From: Monosporascus cannonballus
Lineage: Eukaryota; Ascomycota; Sordariomycetes; Xylariales
Assembly: GCA_004154925.1 (NCBI GenBank)
Contig: QJNS01000226.1
Location: 1 to 64,000, forward strand
Length of the DNA: 64,000 nt
Reading direction: 5' to 3'
This document shows positions 48,740 through 61,387 of the stretch, in pieces. Below the pieces are notes generated by a model. The model saw only the letters and a list, made by a program, of their open reading frames with translations, had not been told where the DNA came from and did not search any database. How positions within the stretch are numbered: position 1 is the first letter of the stretch; every line of letters begins with the position of its first letter. A program made the position numbers and the translations under genes.

Positions 48740-50688
48740 TATAAAATTTTATGTTATATCTTTATGGTAGTTTAAATTTATTAAAAACCTTAATTCTAAT
48801 AATATTTCTGCTTAATGTTCGGTAATTCCATATTCTGGTAGATTAATATATTTTAATTTATATGTTTAAGATCATATGGTTAATAATGGCTTTCATCGCC
48901 GTATGTAAAACCCTTTTTACGTGGTTTTAATTTTTCTTTTGGATTTCTTTAGGTCTTATTGTTTTGCGCTTTTTATACGTAATCTTTTCAAAAAATTTCT
49001 AATTTGTTAAACCTCTGTTATTTGTTACATATATCGTATCAAGTTATTGTATTTGCCGTTTTTGCAGACGTATTTGTTTTTCGAATTAACATAATAGTTT
49101 TGGTTTTATTGTAATTTTTGCTCATTATGTGGGTAATTCTTTTTCTGTACCGTATAATATTGAAGTTTCCGTCAACGTTTTTTTAAGTTCGGAGTTACCA
49201 TTTAAATTTTTAAAATAAAATTTCGGGGTGTGTTTTTTAGATTTGTAATAAATATTAATTCAAAATGGAAATTAGTGATAATTCACTACTAAAAGCTTTA
49301 AGTTATTCGTCAAATTCAATTTCCCGTTATTTGGTGTTTATGTTAGTTATAAAAACAAAGACCTTCTTTGTAAATATTTTTTTTTCAGCCAGCTTTATAA
49401 AGTTGTCCACTTATCTCTTTAATTTTATAAGTTAATTATTCAAAAATGTTAGTATTATCGTTCATTAGTTTTTCTCGGTTAATTAGAGAAGTTAAACCTT
49501 TCGTAATATATACGTATAGTACCTTAATATGTGTACTTTTTCTAATTTTTACATGTTAGATATTATTATCGGTTGTAAGGGCGTTTTGCTGTTGTCGCAC
49601 CGTTTTCTGCGTTAATTTTTTTGGCTTTTTACATTTTTCGCTGAATTTTTTGTTGAGATGGGCTATGGTCGTATTAGGTCTGGATTATATTAATAATTCT
49701 GTTATCGTTTTTAAGTTATTTTGAGTTATTTTTTAGGTGCAAGTATCCAGTTATTTCATCAGGGTTTTTTTAGATGCTCGGTATTTGAATTCCTTATGTC
49801 CTATTTGCGGTAATTAAAGTATCGGATTTAGTTTTAATCTTTCTTTTCGTAATTCTAAGTTTTATAGGTTTTGGTACTGTATTATAAAATATATTATTAA
49901 GGTTATGGGTATGTAGGAATATACTGGTATTTATAATATGTCCTAATTTATTATTATATTTAACTTTGGAAATTTAAAATTTCCAATCGCATTGTCGATG
50001 AGGAATTTTAATTATCATAGTTATATAATTAATGGAAATTCGACTCAATTAATTTTCCAAATTCTTTTTAATTTCTTTTCAAGTTGTCGGGAAAAAAATA
50101 GTTATTAATACTTTTTCTTCTTAATTTAGTTTTCAAGCCGGATATATTAAAGCATTCCCGTATGTAGATGTTAATCCTTTTTATCGCAATTTATTAACTT
50201 ATATATGCTTTTGTTATTTCTTAATATGCTTTTTGAAATATATAATAACGTATTTTTCATTACTAGTTTAAATTAAACATTTAAATTTTAATGAGTTATT
50301 TGGTGCAAATCCTATCCGTAAAATAAATATTAGTAATAGAATAGAGAATTACTCAAAACACATTCCTTAGTAAATTGAAAATAATTAGATTTTGATTAAA
50401 ATTTATTAAAATATTCGTGCTTTAAATGCTTCAAATTTTCTCATAATATTTTAAAACTATGAATTAAATTTCTTAAACTTCCCCTGGTAGTCTTTTAAAG
50501 CAAAGGCCTTAGGTTTCCATTTACCCAGGGATTCGTAAATTTCCTTAAGTTATTCGAAAAAGTTATTTTTCTCGTTTCCGAACCGGGTATTTTGGCAGGT
50601 TAACTAGTTTAATCGTCGAAATACCTCTTTTTGGATAAGAATGGGTCGTTTTATTTTTTTTCTGATTTCAAGGTTTTCTTAAAGACTT
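48740..50688 (-). pseudogene. G6 gag-protease region after the deletion junction
   Basis: From about 48900 the minus strand aligns with the protease end of G1 (13650 on), and a zinc-knuckle position near 49790-49830 reads as a degraded CFN-C-GK-x-GH-K block. The deletion junction lies between about 48740 and 48900 and cannot be placed exactly by eye. Gag continues to the 5' LTR with many stops. Confidence 0.55.
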
Positions 50689-51033
50689 CGTAAATCAGTT
50701 TAATTATATATTAACCCTTAATAACACCAGTTCATCCTAATAAAAATATCGTATAAATTTAAGTGATAAATTAGGTTAATTATATAGTATAATATTGTAT
50801 TGTAGCTATAAGAACGGTTGCGATTATATTTATATATTAAATTATACTAGTAATCGAGCAACTCCGGTTTATCCATCTGTCGATTATGTTCGAATCGATC
50901 GTATTAGATCGTTAATCGAACTTGGTCGAATTAACTTTCTTCGACTAACTTACGTAACCTTTCGTTAAAGTCGGAAACACCTAGCGTTTGGTCCCGACCG
51001 TCCCTTTAGGCCTTTGGCTGTCAGGCCATAACA
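50689..51033 (-). repeat. G6 5' LTR
   Basis: About 345 bp; the right half is GC-rich and matches 47770-47940 closely. The inner edge is uncertain by a few bases. Confidence 0.7.
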
Positions 51034-51229
51034 TTTTTATTATTATTATTACCACGGTTATAATTAATGTCTGTAGTTATAAGCTATTCTTTTTGTGACT
51101 AACTGATTATTATGACTTTATTTAAATTGATAATTAATTAAAGATTACATGAAATTAGTTAGTTATTTACAAAAACCAATAACTAATAGCTTTTTTACAC
51201 AATTCCTTTTTTAAAAAAAACTCTTTAAC

Positions 51230-52180
51230 GTTTTTGGGGAAAAATAAATTGCTTTTGTAATTTTAACCTGATGTTAATTTCTCAAAGTGGTTTTTAAAAT
51301 CTTTGAATTTTCTCAAAAACAATTGCTTATATCTTAAAAGTTCTTTTTTAACATTCGGCTTTTTCTCCTTTGGGGATTTTGAATTTATCGTTAAGCTTTA
51401 AAAACATCTTTTTATATTGTTAATAATGCTAACGTTATTATATATTTAAAACATATTTTTGGTACGCTTTTGAACTAACGGTTAACTAGTTATAATATTC
51501 AAACTTTCGATTTTTAAATTAATTCCTTAGAACTTATAAGTTTACTTTCTAAATTTCGGCCCTTTTTCTTATTTGTTAATTTACCGCCAGCTTTTAAAAA
51601 AATACTTTTCATATCATTAATACTTTTCACGTTATTGTGCACTTATAACACAATTTATATCTCTTTTTGAACTGGCAGATAGATAACTGGTTATAACTTC
51701 AAAAAGTGTAATTTTCTTTTTTAAAAAATACATGCTTACAGCTTTTAGGTTTGTTTTTTTTAAAAAAAAATCGGATCTTTGTTTTAATCTTTTGATTTTT
51801 AACGTTTACTTTTACAAATCACTTTTAATATCAGGAATAATTTAAGCGTTATATAGTGCTACTAATATACTTTAACATCTTTTTGGATTAATAGTTAATT
51901 TATTATAACCCTAAAGAGTTTTACTTATTAAGATAATAATACATATCTAATTACGTTTTTTTAAAAATCTATCTAGGTCTGTATTTAAACTCCATTTAAT
52001 GTTTAAATAAAATATTATTTAAATACACCATAAATCCTTTCTTTTCTAGATATACATGATTCTTATGCTATATTTATTATACAAATTTATAACTGGTTTA
52101 AATTTTCTATTTTTTTAGAGATTTTGGATTTTTGGAGCATTTTTAAAGCTTAAATATTTGAATTTTCGAATATTTTTATT
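51230..52180. repeat. Degenerate tandem array, unit about 200 bp
   Basis: The motif CTTTTTGAACT..GGTTAACTGGTTATAAC recurs at 51467, 51663, 51879 and in shortened form near 52080. A second shared block, ACTTTTCATATCATTAATAC or similar followed by CGTTAT, recurs in phase at about 51400, 51605 and 51830. Spacing is 185-216 bp. Units are strongly diverged and contain no frame. A related start near 51089 may be an outlying unit. Confidence 0.55.
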
Positions 52181-53430
52181 AAAGCTAATTGTTGAACCGT
52201 ATGCGGCTGTCTTCGATTGGTCATTTAGTAATAATATTATTAGAAATGGAAAAATCTCTTTTAAGCGAAGCGGAAATAGCAGCATTAATTAAATTTATTT
52301 TAGCAGTAACAGCAAAAATAAGAAAATAAAGTCAAGTAGCTGTCTTTTATAATGAAATGTTTGTTTTATTAAAGTTTTTTATTATTTTGTATTTAATGTA
52401 CCATTAGACATTGTTGAATAATATATAAATAATAAGGCACTGTTAAGTAATACACAAATCAAAAGTTTTTCATTGGTTTTATAGAAGTATTGGTTTTCGT
52501 TTAAATATATATTTTGCCGTTCAATGAAATAGATTTGAGATTGTATATATATTTCATCGCGAAAGGTATTTCCAGAAATGTGTGTTTTATATATAAGGCT
52601 TAAAATAATCTGAAATATATAAAGTTGGTAGTTTTTAAATTAATTGATTATATACCTGCTTTAGAAATTATTTATTTAATTGTATGTACCTATTATGAAT
52701 AACTACATCTAAACGTTTAATAAGCACCATGTATTCTTAATTAATGATTAATTTTAAAAGGGTTTTTATTTTTCAATTAATGTTTCTTCGTTTGGTATAT
52801 ATCGATATTCGCCTTCTAAAGACTCTTTATCCGAAATTTGATATGTAAATAATACATTAGTATATATAGGTTGGTTAATATATGAATAAATTTTGTACAG
52901 GACATTACGATACAGTTATATAAATTTCGGCTTGTAAATAAATTATTAATTTAGGAAACCTTTGAAATATACCCAGTATATTATATAAAATGTATCAATT
53001 TAAGTTATTCGGAAAGATTCGTTTAATGCCTGATGTTAAATATTTCGATATTATAAATTCCTTTTTTGTTCAATTTACTAAATATTTTAATTATATTATA
53101 AATCATAGTTGCAATTATAGACTATAGTTTTTAGGTTTTTTGTACCTAGTAACTAATATGGTTTTAGTCATATTGTTAATGAGTAACTACAGAACAATGA
53201 AAACTACAGCTACTTATAGTAAAAGACTAATATTTCGTTCCCGAAATTTTTAAAGTCTGATTTTAAAAGTAAACCGCATACTTCAATTTGTAAACTAAAT
53301 TATATCAAATACATATTAATTGGTCCAATAATAATGTCAGTCCATTATATTATAAATAACTAAATTTTTATTACAATATTAATGCTAGTAAGATTATAAA
53401 TGACATTTGTATTTATTATTGTATTCACAC
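52181..53430. other. AT-rich stretch without a recognised feature
   Basis: RIP signature is weak. A 27-codon frame (52246-52329, MEKSLLSEAEIAALIKF...) is in a slightly GC-richer patch but is too short to call. Nothing else seen. Confidence 0.4.
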
Positions 53431-54150
53431 TATATTTTCCGGGCTGAACCAAACACATAAATCTCTTTTTCCACGATATAATATATGATTTTTAAAGAAT
53501 AACGTTAATATATAATTTCAAAAAATTTAAGTTACTACTGAAATATTTTAGCAAATATTGGAAGAAAATTGGTAAACAATAAAATATTATTAACAATAAT
53601 ATTTAATATTTTAATATTTAAGTTATATTCGAGTTTACGCTGTATTTTCCGAATTAAACCAAATACGTAAATAAATTATTATACCATAAATAGTATACGA
53701 TAAATATTATATCCAGTATTTTCGACTACAAAAACTAATCTATTGTTTTTACGGGTTAGGATAAATTGTACCGTAGTTCTACAGAACCTTATTTTAAAGC
53801 CGACTGGTAATTGTCGACAAGCTTCAGCTATGATAAACTTTATGCCCGCTGGCTCCACGATTCGGCAAGGTCGAAAGGTTAAAGCTTCACATGACAAACC
53901 TTAACGTTAAACCTTGAACTTAGACCTTAAGTTAATATTTTAATATAAACTTCGTTTTTTAATATTATTATTAATGAATCCATTATTTCGGTCCTTTTCT
54001 CGTATAATTGAATTGATAAAAAAGAACTGCGCGTCGAAAGAAGTTCAATTTAAAAAATTCAATAAATCAATATATTAATAAAACTTTCTTATTTTTTTTG
54101 TAACGTAGATCTAAATTCAAGACTGAATGTCCAGGCTGAGCCAAATGCAC
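53431..54150. repeat. Dispersed direct repeat with motif TTCCGGGCTGAACCAAA
   Basis: The motif occurs at 53431-53462, 53641-53672 (210 bp apart, with RIP-like changes) and in part at about 54123-54150. A GC-richer patch at 53730-53930 between the copies is open on the minus strand (53679-53897, 72 codons, starts MSCEALTFRPCRIVEPAG); no family is recognised and the frame may be chance. Confidence 0.4.
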
Positions 54151-55899
54151 CGACAATTCTTATATGACATAATTTACACGATATATTTTACACATAGTAA
54201 TTTGGAATGCGATGGTTAATTAGTAATGTTTACCGCTAATTACATAAATGTAAAAAAACATTTTTAGTTAAATACAATGAATTTTTTAAAAAGATTTTAT
54301 GTGAAATACTATTAAAATATCCAGTTATATGCTAACGTCAACACCAAGTTACACTATATATATATACATCTAATAACATAACACGACAGGGATACACTTT
54401 TTAAAAACCGTATCTATAGACACGCTTGATAAAAAATCTATAACAGTTATAATTGCATTAACAAATAAGCTATAGTAAACGATATTTTTAATTAATGTTA
54501 TAATACCCTTAACTAACTTTACTTATAGCCGATATAATACAGACAGCAAAGCACTTAAAATGGTTCATGTACTAAGTAGGTTTGGTACTACCTAAATTAC
54601 ATTATCATAAAGTAAATTCGACTTAACAGTCTTTCGCGAAGTATTAATTGCCCTGGTTTATTACAAACGAAAGTGAATGCTCAGGTATATAACTACTAAG
54701 CGATTAATAATCACCGTATATATATACAAAGAATTATTAAGCTATATATCTTCTAAGCACGAAGTTAGCTGAAAATATTAAATTATAATTATACAAAAAC
54801 TATACATAAACTATAAAACACCTTCAAATTTTAAAGTATACACTAATATCACTTATTTAATGAATTCGTTAAAACCTAATAAATATAACGTGATTCCTTA
54901 ACGATATAATCGAAAAGCAACGAACAGATTTTGTAAAAAAAACCTGTTAAGATTATAATACAACTATGATGTAAATTAATATTATTATAACTATTAAATG
55001 TAACAATAGTAAAAAAGAACTAAACAAAATATAGTTACATAGAATTTAAAATAAAAAAATTATATACGCAATCACTTTAAACTGTAATTGGCTTTGCGAA
55101 AATTAGTAATGTAATCTGATGTTTTTATTTTTTTATCGTTACTAAATAATTACTTTAATTTTTATCACGTTGCTATTTTAAAAGCCTTTGGTCTTCGAAA
55201 TATTTCGTTGTGTGTTATAAATGTTATAAATATTTAATATTCTTATATTTATTACATTATTGCTGAAAATACTATATATATATCAAGTGAAAAACGCGTT
55301 CTTTTTTAAACCTTACGATTGACCTCCATTTTTTCTCCTATATTTAGATTTAAAATTTTACAATATAAATAAATAATGTTTTTAACTTTAATAATTTTGT
55401 TACCCCGTATTTTTACTACCTTGAATTGTTTTTTATATTATACTTAACCCACACTTTTTATGAAATTTCCTACATTTTAATTAAAATTAAGTATAGAATC
55501 TCTATGAATTTCTAAAAACACCATTTTAATGAAAAGTAAAACAACAACAGTAGCTAAAAATCTTCTAGTCATAGTAGCTAAAATTTAAAAATGAACCAAT
55601 TTTTGGCCTTACTAACACATTTATAAATTTAAAAGCAATAGATTTACAGATAAATAATATGTTAATATCTCCTTTTAAATATTTGCTTTCATACAAAAAC
55701 GTATTTAATTTTGTTGTTAAATAAATGTGTTATTAAATCATTATATAGCTACTATTATATTATTATTATAATTAGGTATGCGAAACAAAAAAAACAAGTT
55801 TTTTATCCATAATATTACATAGCAATACCGGAAATAAGGTTCCAAAATCACCGAAATATTTAACGGCGCCTTTAAGATATAAACAGCAAATAGTAATAA
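54151..55899. other. AT-rich stretch, unassigned
   Basis: No open frame or repeat recognised. It probably includes the 5' part (gag) of the gypsy relic that follows, but I could not read it. Confidence 0.35.
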
Positions 55900-56899
55900 T
55901 AAAGTTTTATGGCAAACGAAATTTACGATATAACATTTATTAAGCCGTTTTGCCGTAACGGTAAATTCGTTAGGATTTTAAGTATATTTATTAATTTTTT
56001 AGGTAATATTTAAGCATCATTTACAATAACGGATATATATTTGGATATATTTTATATCAATATTTTAACGCATAAATGTTAAATGGAAAAATTAGCCCTA
56101 AAGAAAACAATGTTTATAGAACGAAATATAAAGGTTAAAAAATTTAAATGTTGGTCAAATTTAGAAAAAAATATATTTATCTTAAATATTTTAAATATTA
56201 TTCCAAAGGTACTTAACCGTATTCGAAATCCAAATATAATGAACTTAATGTTTTAATCTTAATATATTTTTAAAATTGAAGTTTTATACTAATTACGGCG
56301 TTACGATGAAATACTTAAATAGAACAATAGTTATATTGTGAGAAGATATCCAAATTTATATAAAAATAATTTATAAACAGAATTTTAATACGAAATTAAA
56401 CATAATTATTACATGTATGGTTAAATTGCTTCATTTATTTAATATTTGCAGCATTTATTTTTATATCGGTTTTTCTATTTTGGACGAGAAAGGATTTGAA
56501 AAAAATTATATTTTTATCGTAAAATACGCTAACGTAATTAACGTTATTACGTCAACTAATATACCGAAAGCGATTTCGTTTTTAAATTATATGTCTGAAT
56601 TTATACGGCTATAAAAAATTTCAAATTTATCAAAATTAACAATAATAATAACGAAAAATATTTTTTACGATATAAAAAAACGTTTTTCGTTTAAACGCCT
56701 GCTGTATTAAATAAATAAGTTATTTTAACGTAACGTTTCGAAAAAATGTTGAAAATAAGGAGGATTTGGGGGAAAAAATATATTATCTTAAAAAAAAAGC
56801 GTATGAATTTAGTTAAAAAATAACAAACCGAAATTGAGCCGACACGTTTTTACGCATTAAATATTTAGAACCGGAAATTCTTTAACAAATTATATAATA

Positions 56900-57700
56900 A
56901 AATGCATTATTTTGGCAAAATATATTAAATAATAATGTTTATATTTTTTAATTATCTCGTTTTTATAATGCGGCGAATAATAAACTGAATTCATAAAAAC
57001 GAATCGGTATAAACTTTCGAACGTTAAATAAAATCTTAAGATTTAACGTATATCTTTAACCACATTAAGATTTTATTTTCCAAAAAGATATAAACATATT
57101 ACGATTTTCTATTATTTTTAATTTTTTTTACATAGCGTCTATTTTATAAAGAATATATAACATAAAATGGTCGTTATTTTATTTAAAAGTTTTAAGATAA
57201 TTAATAGAATTTTTAGAGGATTTCGAAATACCCTTGTATATATTAAATATTTTATAGACCCTATTTGGTAAACGTGAAATAATTTGGTATTATTTATAGA
57301 AATGATATAAATATTTTTAACAAAATAATAAAGAATCACGGTAAATGTATTACCGCTGTTTTAAAATATTATTTTAAAAAAGCCTAATATTAACCTTTTC
57401 CACCACATTCGCAAATTATAGAATAATTAAGGTTTTCAGATTTAAAATAATCGATTTTATTATTTTTATTATGAAAAATCCGTATATAAGGATTATGTAA
57501 GTTAATTTTCGTTTCGGACCTCAAGGTTTTGGAAACGTATATTAGAATACTCGGATTTCTCCGTTCTTATATTTGTTAATATTAATAAAACGCAAAACCC
57601 TTAGAAGAGAAAGAAATAGCGATATTAAACCAAAAAAATAAAAACAACATGTTTACCAAAAGTTGGTTAATACCAAAGAGTAATAAATCTAAAAAAAGAT
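56900..57700 (+). pseudogene. Gypsy reverse transcriptase, C-terminal half
   Basis: The plus strand reads GIIYRNDINIFNKIIKNHGK at about 57286-57345; the box Y-R-N-D (57295-57306) stands where the family has Y-x-D-D, so the first Asp is lost. At 57523 KVLETYIRILGFLRSYI, then after stops NAKPLEEKE, matches the conserved 'ALETYLGLTGWLR.YI' and 'KPL..RK' blocks that link RT to RNase H in this lineage. Confidence 0.7.
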
Positions 57701-57719
57701 TTTTATTTAAAAAAGTATT

Positions 57720-58249
57720 ATGTTAACGAAAATGAAATAGAGAATTTCATTATTTCATATAAATAATTAACAAAATTTATTATTTCGTATATTAAAGATT
57801 ACGAATTCGTTATATTAATTAACATAAATTGTTTATATACTTCCGGATTCGGAATTATAATTTGTTATTTTGCAAAATAAAATGGAGAATGGATAGAAGT
57901 AAATTCGGTTGAATTAATCTTTTTTTTAAAAAAAAGATACTAATTAAAATGAAAAACAAATATGCCGCTATAAAATTAGAAATAACTTACTTCGCACAAA
58001 TGGCATTTAATTTCCGAATTTAAATTTAATTATATAGCGAGTCAAATATTATTCTAACAAATTATGAAAATTAAAAAATATCATGAATTAAATAGTTCTA
58101 TAATTAATAAAATATATCTAAATAAATATAAGGTGTATAATAATATTAACTTATTTTTATTAATTCTATTTCGATACTCGTTAAATCTTAAGTTAATTTC
58201 GTACCCGATATTGATTAAGTTTACATATAATCCTGAACCTTGTAAATAG
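57720..58249 (+). pseudogene. Gypsy RNase H domain
   Basis: The plus strand contains YTSGFGIIICYFAK, then GEWIEVNSVELIFFLKKRY, which aligns with the 'GFG.....' and 'PI.FLSK.L' blocks of gypsy RNase H. The last 61 codons (58064-58249) are open and end with NINLFLLILFRYSLNLKLIS, matching the family's 'LNLRL.RAS.YLS.F.L..R' end. Catalytic acids cannot be verified. It degrades the RNA of the hybrid in active relatives. Confidence 0.55.
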
Positions 58250-58900
58250 GAAAAAAAAACTTTATATATCTATTCTTAATAATATAACGGAAAGCTCAAT
58301 CATATCTCTTAAATAGAAATAAATATATCTAAAGCCCTTGAAACCAGTTTTATTAAAAATTATGTCATTAACAAAAATTATTTAGGATTATAACAAAAAA
58401 TAAAAACAAATGTTAAAAATTTAATCCGTTAAATATTTCCAATATATTTTCGAAAGCAATTTACTTAGTAATATTAATACAATAAGGTCGGAAATCTAAA
58501 ACCTATATATGATCCCGTAATTTCGTTCCATATCTTTGCATAAGATTTTATAATCGGGTTTCTAATCGTTTTTGTTAAAAGAATTTTATGGTATATATTC
58601 GGTTTTAATAAATTTAATTCGTTAATAACGGTAACTTGAAAATTATTTAAAAAATTCTTTTTAATATCCGGTTACGCAAAATATAAGGCCAAAAATTAGG
58701 TATATATTTTTTTGAAGTTACTCTTCCTTGCCGATAAAAATATACCGGCTAAAATAATTTCCGATAAACTTCCAAAATTTAAATACGATTTTTCGTCAGT
58801 ATTTTTCGAAAAACTCGATAGAAAATTAATTAGTTTCATAGGTTCTTATTTTTAAATTACTAAATAAAACGAAAAACAAAATTATAATATAGAAATAAGT

Positions 58901-60722
58901 TTAAAATACTATATTACTGTATAACGTTTAATTAATGAATATTTTAATGTTTCTTCCATATAACTTTAATTAAACCGATTTAATTAGTACTAATTATAAC
59001 TTAAAAAGGTTTATTTTCGCATATATACTTCGATCAGTATTAAATATATTTAAAATAATTAAAGTATATTATAATTTCGAAATAATTAAAATGATATATT
59101 CGCGTAAAACAAAACCGTTAATAAATTTTACAGCTGCAAATTCAAAAAGCAAATATAACATTAAATCTAACTTATTTTAATTGGCCATATATGTTAAAAT
59201 CCTTTTTCATTTTTTATAAAAAATATTCTTTTCCCGCGAAGCTTTTTCGTAAATAATTGCTGTAAAAAGCCGTCCTTTTTACGGTTATCAAAATAATAAA
59301 TAATTTAAGATACGAACTTAACATTTCGTAATATTAATTAATTTACCCAATAAATTTGGTTAAGTATTTATTCACTGCCCAAAAAAAGTTATAGTTTTTT
59401 TTTTAAAAAAAAACGCACTTAACATAAATATTTAACCAAAATATTATGAACAAATATATTTTCTTTAAAATACAAGAACTTTTGTTTTGTACAGCTTTCC
59501 GTACATAAACCAACTTGTTTTAAAAGAATATGTACGATAAACATTATAACGGAAAATATAACCAATAATACTTTGAAAAACATTTAATAAAAATTTATTA
59601 ATTTCGCCCAAAATACAATAGTATATATAAAGTTTTGAAATTTTAATAGTAAAAAAGATAATAATAATAATATATATACATAAATATAACTTAAAACCAA
59701 GATACCTGAATATTAATTTTGAGGCTAAAAAAGTAAATAGTTCAAAAACTATTAATTAACATATTTTTGGAAACACATTAAGAATTCTTAATATTTTTAT
59801 CTTCTTTAAAGTAATAGTTTTTTCATATCAATAAAACTTATTTTACTTTTTTTGTTTTTTCTTCTTTATTAGGTTTATATTTTTTGATATGTATTATTAC
59901 AATTACATTATTATTTTATTAATTTTAACATTTAATATACATACTTTTTTCTGATTTAATTTTTAATTTAAATTTCGAAATCCGATTTTATTTTTATTTT
60001 CGATTTCAATGTTAACTCTTATCCGTATTATCTTTATTCGTTAATTATAAGATATATTATTTAATAATAAAAAGCGTTAACCAGTATTTCCCCAAAGAAA
60101 ACTTTGATTATAAAAGTTTCTTTTAGGTTGGGAAAAAAATTTAATAAATTATATATCTTATAATATAAGCTTCAAAAATACTTTCCAGGAATTCCGCAAA
60201 TATTAAACCATAAATATAATATTTGTAATTAATATTATTAAACGAAATTGTAATTAAAATTTAAGCCGGAATATAGGCAAAAACGACTTTGACCTTGTTT
60301 CGACCATTACAACTCTCTTGGATTTCTAATAAAAATTTATTGTAGTTTATCTGCCGAAATTTTAATTTAACTTTTACCGTATATTAAACATATTTTTCGA
60401 TATTTAATTATTTAAATAATTTTCAAAAAATGGTTTTACATTAAATGGTTGCTACAACTTTATATTTGATTTTCTTTTAAAAAAATTAAGCAAATAATAT
60501 ATTATAAAGAATTTTGAAAATAAATTTCATTAAATTAAAATTATCATTATTTAAAATGATATATATTTATAATAATATTAAACTTTACGGAATTAGCATG
60601 ATACCCTTTATAATTAAATAATATTTCGAAATATGCGTATTAAAGTTTTTATGTTAATTTTATATAATAATAAATTTCTAATTTTTAAATATTTATAATT
60701 GAAAATAATAATATTATTATTA
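58901..60722. other. AT-rich stretch without a recognised feature
   Basis: Expected to hold the integrase end of the relic to the left, but no integrase motif is readable in any frame. No LTR was found before G4. Confidence 0.35.
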
Positions 60723-60727
60723 ATAAC

Positions 60728-60759
<32 letters not shown>
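60728..60759. repeat. (AAT)n microsatellite
   Basis: About ten and a half uninterrupted AAT units. Confidence 0.9.
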
Positions 60760-60761
<2 letters not shown>

Positions 60762-60964
60762 GTTTTATAAATAATAATACGGTATAACCTTTATGTATTT
60801 AATTTTTTTAAAAAATAATAAGAAAAATATTACAAAAATAAAAATGGTTAAAACGTTTTGCTTTATACCGGCTATTAATAAAAACGATAAATTAATAGGT
60901 AAATAGTTGTAAATTTTATATAAGTTAAATTATGGCGGTTTCGGTCTTATATTTAATAGCGAAA

Positions 60965-61330
60965 TGTTACGATCCAACAAGCTTTCGGCCTTAAGAAACG
61001 GTCAGACAAAGATCATACGAGCCATCTTAGGGTCACGTAACAGTGATGACTGCCAAGCCAGTAATTATCAGTGATCAAAGGTGATCCTAAATAATCATAA
61101 TTACCACCAATTGCGTAATTATAAATAATTAAGCTAAAAAAATACATACGTTCGTTATTTCCATAAATTAAATAATTTCAGTTTATAATAATAATAATTC
61201 GTTATATAAGGTACCCTTCATATTACGAAACGTTATACATTATATCTATTGTTTAATTTCTTATGATATTCCTGTTAACATAAATCCGTACGACTAAGGT
61301 TTAATAATTGGTTAAACCCCAAGCCGTTAT
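60965..61330 (+). repeat. G4 5' LTR
   Basis: 366 bp, starting TGTTACGATCCAACAAGC and ending AGCCGTTATA. U3 is of the G3 type. The leader CGTTACAAGCTCTTATTCAG follows at 61331; it does not start with TGG, so the primer site of this group is not a standard tRNA match at this position. Confidence 0.78.
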
Positions 61331-61387
61331 ACGTTACAAGCTCTTATTCAGTAATACCGTCAGATTCTGAACAATATCGCCGACACT

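Larger units (their letters stand above)
47539..51033 (-). mobile_element. G6: internally deleted gypsy derivative
   Basis: LTRs at 47539-47940 and about 50689-51033, with CTTTT / TTTTT flanks (47534-47538, 51034-51038) as a C-to-T altered 5-bp duplication. Only about 2.75 kb lie between. Going rightward from the 3' LTR the interior matches G1 to about 10310 (antisense gene, then pol end), then jumps to sequence equivalent to G1 about 13550 (protease, gag). About 3.2 kb with integrase, RNase H and RT is missing. The copy could only have moved with proteins from relatives. RIP is milder than in G1 or G3. Confidence 0.75.
55900..58900 (+). mobile_element. Degenerate gypsy polyprotein (RT plus RNase H), second lineage
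   Basis: Two pol domains are readable on the plus strand: RT with a catalytic box at 57295-57306 and the connecting block at 57523-57600, then RNase H at about 57720-58249. They resemble the lineage of the 3-8.8 kb relic rather than G1-G6 or X. No LTRs or duplication were found, and integrase after 58250 is not resolved, so limits are estimates. Confidence 0.55.

Noticed and set aside
52246..52329. 27-codon frame MEKSLLSEAEIAALIKF
   Set aside because: Too short, no promoter or neighbour context, single copy in the window.
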